Positions 12,301 through 27,300 of a stretch of 64,000 nucleotides of DNA are shown here, in pieces (the stretch's first letter is position 1; every line of letters starts with the position of its first letter). The stretch is taken from assembly GCA_029204225.1 (NCBI GenBank), contig CM055095.1:51468841-51532840 (forward strand), in the 5' to 3' direction. Source of the stretch: Diphasiastrum complanatum. Lineage: Eukaryota; Streptophyta; Lycopodiopsida; Lycopodiales; Lycopodiaceae. The notes below the pieces were generated by a model. That model was not told where the DNA came from. It saw only the letters and a list, made by a program, of their open reading frames with translations, and made no database searches. The position numbers and the translations under genes are program-made.

Positions 12301-15300
12301 TTCTTCTTGTAGCACTCACTTGCAAAGTGTCCTTTGATGCCACAATAGAAGCACTTGAGCTTTGATCTATCCTTCTTTTTGCCACTTGAAGAAGCATCCA
12401 CTTGATCTTGCCCTTTAGACCACTTGCTTTTGGTTGCCTTATTGCCCTTTGTGAACATAGCATCCTCTTGAAGTGTCGATGTAGATCCACCTCTTGCTTG
12501 AAGCCTATATTCCTCATTGATCAAGATCTCTTGAAGATCCATCAAACTTGGCAAAGTCTTTTGAATAGCAATACTTTGAACAATGTTAGCATGAGCATCC
12601 AACAAGCCATTAAAAATCACTTGAATAAGCTCGCCTTCCTTAATGCTTTCATCTATGCAAGCTAACTCATCATTCAATGCTTTCATTCTCAAAACAAAAG
12701 TACTTGGACTTTCTTCATTCTTTTGCAAACAAGAAAAGATTTGCCTTCTTAGAGTCAACACTCTAGAAGTAGACTTGGATTCATAAAGCTTCTTCAATGA
12801 ATTCCAAGCTTCCAAAGATGATGTGCACTTACCAACTTCCTTGAGAAGTTCATTGGTAACATTCATTTTTATCATGTGTAGAGCCTTCTTGGCCCTCTTG
12901 TCATACCTCAATTGATCTTGTTGTGTTGCTGGTCTCTCCTCCAAACCTACAACAATATCCAAAACATCATTCATCTCAAGAAGTGACTCAATCCTCACTT
13001 TCCATAATGAATAGTTACTTGAAGTAAGCCTATCATTGGCTTCCAACATGACTCCAATTGAGGTTGCCATGTAGCAATGACCTGATCTTCTCTTTCAACC
13101 TGCTTCAATGCACAAAGCACTCCTTTGAACAACAACAAATGCTTTCATAAGAAATCACCAAGATTTGAAACTATCTCACAAATTCTCTTCTAGCACTTAT
13201 CCAACAAATCAACACATAGAATCATGGAATCTTGATCAACCTATGATCTATCCTCAATCTAATGACTTTTGCCACTTCCTAAGATTGAAACGCACTCAAA
13301 TGAAGTCCAGCAACCTCACTAACTAGAGATCCAATCAAAATTAGGGTTTTGACAAAATCACAAAAAATTGACTATTCCAAATCTACATGCAAATGCTGAA
13401 GATATGCAATCTATAAGCCACCACTTAGGCTGAACCAATGATCCAAAAATCGGCCAAATCCAGCATGTGAATTCAAAAAACGGAATTGAACAAGTATATT
13501 GACCTATTTAGTGTTTTGATCTACAAAAGATCCAATCTACAAAAGCAAAAAATCCGATTTTGGTGTAGAATCCTCTCTAGCATGTTCTAGACTTGATATC
13601 TTCACCAAATCATTGATAGATCTGATTTTCTCCTTCATAACCTGAAACACAAGCTCTGATACCATGTGAAAGATTTCAGATTCCTTAAGATCCAATCTAC
13701 TTGAATGATCTCTGGTTAGAAAGAGAAATACACTACCAATTTCACCAATGTAGAAAAATCAGCATCTACACACAATTTGAGATGCAAACACTAATAGAAC
13801 TTGATCAAACTTGAATGAAATGATTATGTACTGTTGCTGTCCGTACAAAACCAGCAAGCTGCGGTATTTCACACGTGTGGATCCAAAAATAGCAAATATA
13901 GATCATTCTACACATAGAATTGCAAGCAATCACCAAGATAGTGCACCAATGGATAGTAGAACCCAAGAGAACCATGTATAAGCATGAAATGAGATAGAGA
14001 AGAGAGAAGATGACTCTCTCCACGAGTTACATCCTTTTATAGCAGGTCCAAACCCTATTTGGCCACTTGGCTTTCCCACCAAAATGCTAACCCTACCAAT
14101 TTGTCATGTGACAGCTTGTGTGTAACACATAGGCACTGAGTATTGAAAGCATCCCTCCTATATTTTTAACCAAATACTGCATCGCATGGAAAGAAAATAT
14201 TTACATTAACAAAAATAAATAAAAGGAAAATTGAACTAAAGATGGAAACAATTGTAGAGGGTAGAGATTATTTACTTCTATGGACAAAGACAATGGTCAC
14301 TACCTAGTCAGTTGGTTAAGTTGTCTTAGTACAAGGGTAAAAACCATTTCTAAATCCCAAAAGGTGACACACAAGACAACAACTTGCCTGTGTAGTTAGT
14401 AGCTAGATCTTGGGTACATGATCAACTAGACTGCTTCATGCACATGTAAAGTATGGTTCAAAAGGATCAAGATTCAAACCTTCAAATCGCAAATTTAAAT
14501 TTTGAACAACAGTCTCAAGGTTCAATTTTTAAGGGCCTCTGAATAACAGTATCAAAGCTCACTTTTTAAGTTAAGACTTTCGAGCTTGGGCATCTCATGT
14601 AGACTAAACTGCTATTTTGATGTTCATTTCTACACCTTATGTACCTTTCTTCAACCACTGTATAGACTTACAACAAGATCCCATCAATACTTTCCCAAAA
14701 AAAATTAAAACATATTTATTTTTCCTACTATGCTTACTCAGAACAAGGCAAGAAGAATTGAAGAGTTCAGCAACAACTTCCGTACAGATGCCAAAATGTT
14801 GTGTCACTAAGCTAGACACTACATTGGTAAGTGCTAAACCCTGAGCAATGAGTGCACACAATATTCGATTGCAGGTCCTGACTCCAGATGTACCGGCAAG
14901 TTGCAACAGCAACAACTTAATGTAGTCAAGACTTAAGCCTCAATACATATCAAAGGTTCAAACTCCATGTTTACCAGCTACAGTTCTGCAGTCCAGACTC
15001 AAAATCAAATTAATCAAGAACCAATGAAGATCAAAAAAATTCCAAATTTTTAAAAAATCTTTTTTTTTTATCTATTTCTATTTTCAGATTTATTTATCTG
15101 GTTAGTTTAAAATCCAATTCTTTCTAATTTCAGTCTAGCCTTTTTTATTTGATTCGAGTCCTTTCCATGATCCAGCTCCGTTCTAACCTTGATTCGATTC
15201 AATGAAACATCAGTGCCTACCATTGTCACAGAGCACCCAACCATTTCTACATCCTCCTTGTGAAGAAAGTAATGAAGGAGCTTAGTTATGGTGATAAATC

Positions 15301-18300
15301 AATCTTGAAACTCCTTGCAAAGAATTTGACAGCTGAAACAATCAATGAGATGGTGGTGGCAACTTTCCAACAGGGGTATAGACTATATCTTCACTGCCTG
15401 CAATGTGACTGAAATTTGAAATAATCTAAAGAATCAAATAGGCCTACATAAGTAACCTACCAGAAGTTCTTGTTTTATTGGGTTCTAGTTGTAACTCCCT
15501 TTTTGTGAAAATATTGACTAGAAGGAAAAGAAGAAATGCCTCAGATAAAGCTTCTCCAAGGTTCAAATTCAGTATGCATATGATTAGGCAAAGTTGTCTT
15601 CACACAATCTTGAGGGACCATTGATCCTTTCAACTTCAGTCTTCAACATGTTGATTACAAAGACCTTGTATCTAGCTAGGTTGATAGGCATTGTGAATAA
15701 TCATTTACTAGAGACATTATTCTCATCGATATTGCATGTTAGTTTTGTAGAAACCCGTCTAACATGAACAGCTATCAGAGTAGAATTAAGCTGATAAAAC
15801 CTTCAAAAACTCAGAATTGAGTTGCAGCCTAAAGAGTTCTGAACTACAAAATGAGTCCAATTGGAAGCATACCTGTGTCAGTGAATAAGTTACGCCACTG
15901 ATACAGAATTGAGTAGCCCGCTTTACAGCCTACATTCCCTCCACAGCCAAAAACAGCAAAGAAACTGTCAGTTTCACAGAATAAAGACAATCTCCAGTAT
16001 ACCATAAAACCAAAACCAGGCGCAGTCCTCCTTTGAGAAAAAGTAACAATGTAGTAGCACTAAAGAAGTGCAATGGTGGAAAATAGCTCATGATTGGAAC
16101 TGTGCATGGCTTTCTCCTTGCACTCAAATGAAAGGACATGGATGCATGTATGTGGCACCAAAAAGCACAATCTGGAGGATCGATCAATCCAGTTACTCCA
16201 GCATTCTCACAGTTTTTCTTGGTGGTAAAGATGGCAGCAAGATAGTAATGACCTGGACCAGCCCTTAATCTAGTAGCTTCAGGATTCTCGCCTCTCAAAG
16301 CCCCTTATCAGTCAAGACCCCACACTATCTTTCCACTGCTAAATGATAGATCCTTAGTCGCTACAGCCAATTTAAGTATTCACCACATGGTAGCAATGAA
16401 GCATAGGAGATGTTATTTGTGCACAAATCACAAAGAAAAGTGCTAACATAAAGACACGAGACAAAATGATTCAGAGACATAACAGCTTTGTCCTAAAAAA
16501 TCACACAGATGGCAAGACTTGCAATTTTTGTGATTTAACTGGTGGGAGTTAGTTGACGTAGCTACATCTCTTGAAGCTCTAAAAATGGACCACAGTTCAT
16601 GTCAATTTTCTTCTCGTGGCACACAAGAAAGCGTACTGCCAACTCTGAAACCCCCTTGCAATTGAAGTTACCTAGATAATCCTGAAATTATGGTCAGTGC
16701 ATGGGTGTTGGAACTTGGGGCCGTGATCCTCTGTAGCATGACTGTGAAGGGCCAACTGACAACCATTTGACATTTGATAGAATCTAGGCTTTACACTTAA
16801 GCATAGAGTACCACACGAGCCTCTGAAGAGAATAGCCCATCCATAGGACACCATTTTATTTGCCAAGTATATACATTCTCTCATTATTGTCTTAAAATGT
16901 AAAGCACATCGTAACAAAGTTAAAATTAATAGGCTCACAAATTGGAGCTTCAAGGTGCTTAAGAATAAAGTTTCTACATTGAATCAATCACCTGATTTCA
17001 AAATGGTAGGTATCTGTTGAATAAAGTAATAGTGATTCTTGCCCTTGATCCTTTGGTCAAGACATGCCCAATCTCATTCTGTTTTGGGGGAAAAGGAGCT
17101 TTATCAGAACTTGAAATAACAACCATATGTTCTGCATATAGATGCTAATTTTTCTCATAGTCATTTTCTTTTCCAGAAATGGAAGGATCATGCACAGTCA
17201 TTTGTCTGCATAATGATCAATCTTGGATGAATATCATCTCAAAAATCACATAGAAGGACAAAATACATCAAGACCACTCACAGTGAACCTTAAGTTGTGA
17301 GAGATCTGCTGTTGTTACCACCCTTGACTAGGGCTAATGATAAGCATATCAACATGTTCCAACAAGAGATGCTGCTTGACATACTTTACATCGTAGGGGG
17401 CCATGACACCTGTTTGCCACTTTGTAGTACCATGACACCTGTTTGCCACTTTGTAGTACCATAAAGCTCTTCAAATTCCTGCAACTCCTAGTTCAAGGGT
17501 TCCCTTACATTAGGTGATTGGCATCTCTTAGCTGATTGATATCTTTACCTTTTCTCTTAAAATTTCTTACAGTCCTTAGCTTCAGCTTATCTGATTTAAT
17601 GAATAGATTCAGAGTACTCTTCTATTATGGTGGTGATAAACTCCAACCAAAATCCATTGAGAGCTCATCAAACTTGCTTTTCCAGCTTTTTTAGAGCATT
17701 TTTCTCACTGCTGACATGACCAACCCCCTACATTCTACCGATATAGCCATCATACCCATTTCAATCATGAGCTTGGTGGTCTGGAAATAAAGTCCAGGAA
17801 CTCCTTGCACGACACTTATATTTCAGTACACTGATGTATGACATTTACATGCAATAAATACTTCAGTGACTTGTCAACCTTACTCACTTTTGTGATGACT
17901 AACTTGTTAAGGACCACCTCCATCCAAAGGTTGAGACATAGGCTTACACTTGTTAGAATACAAAGTAGGACTTTATGGGCAATGGGCATTTATTACAGGT
18001 ATACAAAAGAAGTTTTTTAATTACCAGCAAGGTACCTGCTCAAAAATCCACTTCATGTGCTCTGGACTATCAGAATCAAACTTCTCTCCAACACGATCCT
18101 GAAAAAGGCAGGTGCTTAATAGATGCTAGTTCCTCTCATCTATTTTGAATATGAGACACAACAGCACATTTTGAAAATGAATTGTTGCATGATAACAACG
18201 TCCAATTAAAAAATCAGTATTCATACCTGTCCCCATTGAATAAGGTGCACATACTCAATGCAGTGAGCAGGTGACCGAGGCGTCTCAGCTAAAGTACATA

Positions 18301-21300
18301 ATGGGAAGGTAATCTGAGGAGGGAAGAGCCATAAAGTGCACTGGAAGCATGGAGTTACTCCAGGTAAAATAACTCGAGCATGTCCTTTGAACCCCTCAGT
18401 CCCTCCATCGACCATTGGTTTTATAGTTGAGTAGTCCAATCCACCATCAGGCTCATACTCTTTCACGGATGACCCAAAACACACGCATCATCAAAGCAAC
18501 ATAATGTAAGAGCTTATGCAGTTACGTACGTGCTGTTATGTAGATTGGCATGAGTAGGCTGCACATTCAACTGCAGTTTTACGTTCAAACTTCAAAGAGC
18601 TAAACCCCAGAGAATTCAATAGCCCATCACACTACTTAAAAGCCCACTGAAAACTGCTAATTAAATCGACATGTATCAAGCATGCAGAAAATCTTTTGCA
18701 AGCACACGCCAGACATTTGTGTCACAATTTGACTCATATGAAAATTCGAAGGGGGCGTTTGAGCATATAAACCACCGTGAAGATGAGCCTATCATATCAC
18801 TTGCATTAAAATTGTACCTCACCATGATCCCTTTAAATATGACTTCATTTTCGAAGTTACGGTTTGCATCTATTGATTTCCCTAAAATCTCTCTTGAATC
18901 TTGAGAATCTGCCTTGAAAGGCTGAGTAGCTTAAGTCAAAACTATGGACACATGAGAGCTCACTATTTCTTTGTGAAATCCTAATCATGTTCAAATTCAC
19001 AATTTCCAAATAGGAGGTTTATTAAGATTATCAGGTGATCTTTAGAACAAATTATATGCATTATTCAATGTACTAGTTTCTAGGAACTTCAACATCCAAC
19101 GACAAAATCTCAGATAACCAAAATTATTTATGATCTTATCATACCCAAGTGTGTTATTTGGGTTTCAAGATATTCCTGAATGGCTTTCACATGAATTCAG
19201 CATTGACTGACACTTAAAGGACAACAAGCACTTTCAAGCTTAGAAGCGAGAGAGTTTATATGTTAAACAAATGCCAAACCACAACAGAATAAGTTAAAAC
19301 TTTGTTCTTGTTTTCCTAATTAAAAGTAACACCAGTTAGCTGTTAGTCCAACTCTCTTCATCCATATCCACGCTCTCCATCATGCACCACTTTTATTGGC
19401 CATATTTTCCACATCTTTATCTTGAATTTTTCCTCAAATAGCCAACCAACTTGGTAAAACATGACCTCAAATTTGCATATACTAAATAAGATGCTCCAAA
19501 ACATGTTTGCCAAAGGAACTATGTATACCACAAAAGCCACCAAAATGCATACGCTGAAGTAGAAGCACAAAAACAAAACGTGTCTAATAACCATGTATCA
19601 CAAAGTGATCCAAATAAATCAAGAGAACTTAATGAGTGCATCATCTCTGAAAATTTTGCCACAAACACTGACATCACATGACAACCACATGGACCAAGAA
19701 TGCCACATAAGGGAACAATATGAACCAGTGAACAACAAAAGGCCAATGGAACTCTTCTGTTGAAGCTACACTATTTACTCAAAGTAGGAACATGAACTGG
19801 ATACCTGAAGCATCCAATAAATGTAAAGGTTAACAAAAGATCTCTGCCACAGGTGATGAGATTCCATGCCAACTTGAGGGACCACAAGTGCCACCTAAAT
19901 GTAGTAGTGAAGAGGACAAATCTCATAGAATAGGAGTTTCGAGTATCAAATATCACCAGAAAGAAGTGACCCTGACAATACATGTAGACCCCAGGCTCAT
20001 TATATGAACCATGCATATCAATTAGTAGTCAGAATAACTGGCTCGAAATATACTTCTATATTAGAAGTCATAAGTGCAAAGCAGACCTATGACATGCAAA
20101 CCCAATAACCTCAAAATAGCGAAGTTTTTACAAATATAGAATCTCATTGGCAACCCACTACATATATATAGGCACCTTGAATCGACTGTAAAATGCTCCA
20201 TAATATGTGAGATCATGTGCCAACGTGACAATTTTTCCAGGAATTGTCATAGCAATGAATAGTCTGGAAGTGTTGTTGGACCGGTGTGATGTCGACAAAC
20301 CATGAAAGCAATACCTCTGCTTGAATTCCATATGCCTCATAACACCAAATCTTAGCTCTGTACCTGTGGCTACTTCGGATGTGCGTGTATTGCATCATAG
20401 TGCATCATACTGATCATTCATCTCGTGTATAAAATAATGAGACTGTTCTCAATGTGCATGTATCTCAAAACAATGATCCTAGAAGTTACCTATAATAACT
20501 GGAAGTGGCAAGACTGTTTCAAATTGATGATGATAAAGTAATTGTACTTGTGGATCATGTGTAGAGACTTGTTGCCAAAATAACACTGCTTAGTAATTTG
20601 CAACTCCAAGTAGTAACTGCCACCTACAAAGCTATGTCCTAAATCTGCTAACCTTTGTCCCCAATCATAAGTACATATGACGTCTATCTCTGTTACAACT
20701 TACAGCCTAGGTCATGTCCTTGTATGTATTATTTGTCTATATTGGCAATTAACAGAGTTTCTCTTTATGGTAGTGTAGAGCAACTCGTCCACAAAGATCC
20801 AGGACCGAATTAGAACAGCATAAAGAGGAGACCAAAACGTGGGCATCCATAGTGAAGAGCAATTCAACTAAAGATGAGACTCCTATGGCAACAATGATTT
20901 TAACTATTCATTCATAGGGAAAAAAATGAGGGAGAGCAGATCCCTCAACACTAGAATTGAATTCCTCTCTCTGATCTGTCTCTGTGCAGTGCTCGACTAG
21001 GCTGCTTTTGCTTTATAAACTTCCTATCAACGCACAAGTTTTTCTCTCTCTATTGCACATTGCTTCAACCAATCTTCTTCTCTCAGCACAATCTTCAGAT
21101 CTCTCTTTTCAACATGGAACAAGAATGATCAAATATCTCTCTATCTCAGCATACAAATTCAAATCAATGCTTCTAACTTGATTTCGACACCAATTGAAGG
21201 TTCCGCTTCAAGCACAAATTCAATCATGGGAGTGCCCAGGGTCCCATCCATACACCTTGAGGATAAAATTGTTGAGCGGTAATGGAATTCGTTCTTCAAC

Positions 21301-24300
21301 GACAACAGATGATTTGCAAGATTCCTTTGAAGATGTTGAAATTCAGTTTTTAAATAAGGCACATGAGGCGGGTCGAGAGAGAGCTTTACCATAGTTTCCA
21401 TGACTTACCTAGAAATCCATCCATTGTGATGAGATAAGTTCAGCAGATGGCAAAAGGTCAGGTGGGATCGCATGTTTTTCAAGAACCACTTACATCCATT
21501 ACTCCCTATTGTCGACCATGATGAAATGGCACACTTTACCTTTATGGACATACTCTTGGCCTGAAGACAATAGTGTTCATAGCCACATGCTACTTTTCTC
21601 CTGAGACCTCATATGCAGAGGACATTGACGCCTCTTTAACTATCATTTCTTATTCCAAGCACGGACAAGTTTTGCTCCTTGGAGATTTTACTACCAGGAT
21701 TCAGGGAGACATTGTTATACGTGATGTAGAGGCTAACCCCCTACGCATACATGTGCTTGACAATGAGGATCTTGGTATTCAAAGAGAATTAGCTGACAAA
21801 GATGGTCCAGTCACATATGGTGGGCACTTGCTGCGTGTAGGAGAATCACATGAGCTAGTCATATACAATGACCTTCCCATCTTGTCTTCATCAGGTGACT
21901 TCACTTGCCATCCCCACAGTGGCGAACATAGTATAGTTGGCTGTACCTCATGGGTTCATTATCCGTCATTCAACACATCTTTGATTCACGATCTCTCTTA
22001 CCACCCTATTCGACCACTCCTACCTTTCATTTTGTCTTGGTCCAGCTGCCATGCATTCACCCACAGCTACACCCCACAATGACGCCTTTGGTTCACCTAC
22101 ACCTTTGGTTCATCATACACCCCTCTCTACCAAGATTCGCTTCGCTCCCTACTATCCAATAGGCTGCAAACGCTTTTCCCACCAACCTTATAAATTGAAA
22201 TCTCATTCCACCTTTCCATGCAACACCTCGTATGACAAGGAATGTAGGCAATTCCACCTTCAAGTCAATGGTCATTCATACTCAAGTCTCCTTTCCACAC
22301 CTTCTCAATGACACCAAATGACAATATTGTCTTCACCACATGAAGAGAGCCCATATGATTTAATCTCTTATAATCGAAGATATTGTGGCAAAAACATAAG
22401 GCAACAAAGAAGAACATTATCTGCAAAAGAAATGCTTCATTAGAGTCAAGTGATATGCCTCCCAAAGTTTCGCTCAACTAAGAGATCGTTATTGTAAGGG
22501 AAAGTTACAACTTCACGGGAGGTTTCAAAGATGGACGCAAGTGATGACAAAGCTTCAAAAAAATTTGTCTATTTTCTTCATTTTAAGCTATTTTCATTTG
22601 AGAATCTACTCGAGAATGTGATTCTAATGAAATTGGATTCAAGAGAAATTTGGTTTTGCATGCCCTTTCGAGGCCAATCTCTTGTTATTAATGCATACTA
22701 TGGTCTTATTTCCACTGAATGGATACAATTATCTTCATTTGTTAGTGCTTTGCTTTTTGGTGAATTCTTCTTGCATAATGGAACTTTGGAGCTCGAGCTT
22801 GTTTCATCTTGCAGGACTTTTGTGTTGTAGGTGTACCACCAATAATTTGATTTCTCTCACTTTATGACAAAGTTTTCATCAAAAATGCTCTTCTTTGGCC
22901 TTTGAAATGAAAATCAACTTTTCAACACGTGAAAGTATGATTGTACAAAAAAAGGTACATGCAAACTTGAAAAACACTCAAAATGCCCAAACTTTCCATG
23001 TAAGTGTTGAAAAATACCATGAATTGGCAAGGAAAGTGAAAATCTCATTTTTGTACCATTTATTTTCTTGCTTGTATGACAGCATAATTCGGTACAAAAT
23101 GCTACTTTGCTAGTACAACATGTACTCAATCAAACATCTAAGTAACAGTGACAATTACTCAAGCAAAACAAACATGGGAGCAAGAGTTAAGAAAAATTGA
23201 GCATCTAATGTTCAAAACTTGCACTCCATTAGTGTATTGACATTTCATTCCCTTCAAAAATTGTAAAAGTAAGCTTTGGATCAAAATTTTGAGAATTTGA
23301 TTCAATCAAATTGATCTAAGCCTCGACCTTTGATGAAACTACAACTTTAGGAGGAAATTTGTACATGTTTCTGCATGTGCTTAATTGAAGACATACAAGA
23401 ATGGTCTGGGTCTTCCCTAGTCACTACTCATTGATCTTGATAATGACCACTTAAGTTGATTGCTTGTGTAAGAACTTTTACTTGGTGATGTGGATAGTCT
23501 TAATAAATCTAATTTTCCATTAGAGTCTCAATCTTGCTAAAGAAGCACCCATGTGTTGAACGCAACCTTGGCTCAGTATGAAAATGCTTCAGATCAACAA
23601 GGCCTACTATCAAATAACTAGCAGAATAAGGTCCAATTTTTCATCACCAAGGGTGTACTTGTGCCTCAAGTGATGCCGGATTCTCTAGTTGAACGTGGTT
23701 TGCAATATCTCTGAGAATTTGATCAGGTGGAAAGGATGGCCATCAAACATTGAAATGTGTGAATGTCTTGCTAAGACACCAAACATATCTACATTCTAAC
23801 TTATCATGAATATGTATTTATTTATAGACCAACTTGCCGTTTGCAGACTTAAGGAACCATCATTATACTCAATATCTTTACATTATACAAATAATATGAA
23901 AAGTCGCATTATCTACAAACATTGAATATCAAACATCGCATCCTAAAATAGTCAACTAAAGCTTAGAGTCAAAAAAAACAAATTGTGCAACCAGGAAATC
24001 ATTAATAATCATACAAAGCTCTAAGCAGTCAAAAATAGCACTGTTGACTACGTTCTTCAAAAGCTTATGGATTGAATTTAGAAATACCATTATGTCAAAT
24101 GCTAGAATAAAAAATGCAACAAAAAATCTCTAGGTTTTATCAAACTTGAAAGCATATCATGCAACTCTTGAAAAAAAGGTGGAAAACCTACATATTATTT
24201 GTACATGGAAAAAAATGTGCCATCGACCATGGCAGTAAAATTTCATACAGAAATAATAAAAGAATTTCAACAGACTCAAGACATCTTGCTACCATTATGC

Positions 24301-27300
24301 ACTGAGCAATAAATCTTCTATATCATCTATAAGCAATGAAGAAACTGTTTTATCAGTATTGATTGACATGCTGCATCCTACAAGGCAACCTCTTAGTCAT
24401 TTTCACCATCCGTCACGACTCTCACAAAATTATTTGACTTTAATTGTAGCCACAAAACTTGAAAGTTGACAGATGGTGTTTAGAGTAAGAAGAGCATCGA
24501 ATTTGTATATACTAGAAAATGAGGATGAAAGAAAGTCATTACCAAGAAAACTACAGACAACGGAGTTGATGTAGCTACGTGCTTCAAGTGAATCTAAACC
24601 AAGCATGATGATCTGAAACTGACGATAAAAGTCCACATCCTTTTCCTCAATCCGGCAAAAGTGTGCAGTAACCATCACACCTTTCACACGTTGCATAATT
24701 CTGTCAGCCGCAACTTGTGCCTTTGGCTTACCAACGTCATGTATTCTGGTCATAGTTAGAAGGCAAAAGGGAAACAAAAGTTAATAATATAATTACAGTC
24801 TTAAAAAGCTTCAATGACCTTTTTATAACAAAGAGGACATAACGTTCAAAAGATTACAATATCAAAAGACAAATTGACAGGCTTCCTGTTGAATAGCAAA
24901 GGGGTTCAAAAGTTTTCCGCTCCCAAAATAAACATAAGTCTTGTTGTGATCCAAAATATAAGAGAATTACTAGCTAACTGTTTGGATGTATCATGAAAGT
25001 ATGAGGTGCTGTTCCTCCTCACCAAGATGAAGGGACTAGTGCAATGCATCTTGATTCCATGGGTTCATATATTCTTAAATCCAGATAAGAGGAAAGTGTT
25101 AGGAGACAAGTTTGTGAAGAACATGAGGGAGCAGCATTTTTTTTAGCTACCTGTTTTGATATTATGTGAATTTATTGTCATGAAAAAGCACAATCACTGT
25201 GGACCAAAAAACAGAGAAGGAAGTATAGTAGTGGGTAGATCTTAGCAGTGTGAAGGCCATTGTTACTGGATTTACCAATTCAAACAATTTTGAATCACGA
25301 TTTTGATTCGAAACTGAATCGTCCAATTCAAATTGGAAAAACGCATTTTTAATTTTTGTAAAACTTTCTTATTTTCACAAAGTCAATTCGTTTCAGAAAG
25401 ACCTTGCCTGAAATCAATTTGCAAACTTCTCCTATATCTGATCCATTTGACTTTCTGAATCTGTGAGTAGTCATTGACTCAAGTGTAGTTAGTAGTTTGT
25501 GCACTAAGTACTAAGTAGCTGAAATGTACATGATATAGTTTGGTTACCAATAGAATTTAGGTATTAAAAATTAGCTTTGCATTGTTACTGAATTTGTGAT
25601 AAAATCATAACACTAGGCATGGGCAATTTTACAGCATTTTGTTTACGGCACTGAACCCACATTGTAACATCCAGAATCAAGAATCGGAATTCAAGAATTC
25701 GCTTCTTTTGTTGTGACACATAGCCAGCATCAATTTCTGATTTTTCAAAAACCCTAAAATCAATTCTCTTATTCTATTTTTTGGGGGACAATTTGAATCA
25801 GCTTATTATGCCTATGGGAACTATCCCAGTTGAATCAGCCTGGACACATTTCAGTTGGCCAAGGCACAAACTACAACTCCAGAATTGTTGCACCCTAGTT
25901 TTGGTGAACCTTTTTGTTAAGGTATTGTCATATATATGCATCCCATGGCGATGTGAAGTAATCTATAATATCAGAATGTACCTAGGATAGGTGCCAAGTG
26001 ATCAAATGTATAATTTGCTTAAGTGTAAACAAACCTGTTGCTCACCTCCTTAACAGCTTCAGTAGTCGAATGTCATGACAGCTTAGAGTAAACTAATGAA
26101 CTATTTACTCAATGGTTCTCTCTTGCCTTGCTGCCCACATAATTGCCTTTTTTGTTGTTTTAGATTACTTCTATTTTCGTTTGATTCCAATTCTGTTCTT
26201 GTGATTCATTTTAAGATTATTTCTTTGCGTTATTTTTGTATACGTATCTCATAGATGCGTCAACAAATCGTAATCTAAATCGTGATTCAAAAATCACAAG
26301 GGGGCTGTGAATCTATGGATATAATTCATAGTTGCAACTTGCAAGATAGTAAATTCACAAGCAGAACAAAGTTATTGCGTGCCTTAAAATATGCATTCCA
26401 TGATGTTTTTTGCAAGAGATACCTCATGGTCTACCTATCGCTCAACTTTTTATCTAGGTCAAATTATAACTTTTGAGGGAATGAAAATTGGCCCGACAAA
26501 GATAAGGATAGTAGTGGAATGGTCGATTCGAAAAACTGTTCAATAACTAAAGTCATTATCAGGATTTACAAATTTCTTCCAAAAATTCACTAAATCTTAT
26601 TCTAAAATTGATGCACCTCTTAGTAATGTTTTAAAGTGGGTTAGGACAAAGCCCACCTGTATATTGGAACGACAAATTGAAGTAGGGCTTTGAGAAACTC
26701 AAAGATTTGATCGTCTTTACTCCCGTATTGCATATATGATATCCGGATTTACCTTACATCATTAAAACTGACGCAAGTGATTCGGCTATAGGAGTAGTAC
26801 TTCTACAAGAAGGAAGATCGGTTGCTTTTGGAAGCAAGCAATTGAGTAATCCTCAATTGCGTTATACCACATACAAAAAGGAACTTTTTGGCGTCATACA
26901 TGCCATGAAATCATGGAGGCATTACCTATATGGTAATAAATTTACAGTTTGCACTAATCACCAACCCCTTAAGTATTTACTTAATCAGAATGACCTAAGA
27001 GGCAGAAAGGCATGTTGGGCTGACTCCTGAGCTTATGCAAGAATTCGACTTTAAGTACGTTATATCAAAGACATCTCAAATAGGGTTGCTGACTCACTAA
27101 GTTGAATAGGTGAAGTGAAGTAAACGAACTTTGCTTCACAAAACTATCTACAAACTTCTACCTCAGGGGTCTTTGTTAGAAAGACTCTTAATTTGGACCT
27201 ATTTGGCAACAAGTACAATCAGGCATGATGAGCAAGGATAGTAAGACCGATCTACAAGGTGCTCAGTCTTAGTTCAAGAGTGGAAAGGTAGATGATCACA

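Larger units (their letters stand above)
8543..14102 (-). mobile_element. Ty1/copia retrotransposon, element C, in UBA3 intron 6
   Basis: A near-complete element in the same orientation as the host gene. The 3' LTR is 8543-9192 (650 bp, TGTGAAAGATT...AATCTTTCACA), preceded on the minus strand by a purine tract (gaagagggag). PBS is at 13653-13664 and the 5' LTR is 13665-14102, cut so that its first 210 or so bases are missing. The shared 437 bases of the two LTRs differ at only a handful of sites by eye, so the insertion is fairly young. Internally it has gag, protease, integrase and RNase H, but the protease-integrase link is deleted and the RT core is missing. No target duplication can be scored because the 5' end is lost. 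Confidence 0.92.

Noticed and set aside
15873-15920. Shorter form of UBA3 exon 6 using the nearer acceptor
   Set aside because: It would lose AVK, which the family has; the acceptor at 15930 restores it.
22531-22830. 99-residue frame in UBA3 intron 3
   Set aside because: No known motif, AT-rich and Phe/Leu-rich as expected of chance; no splice or start context.
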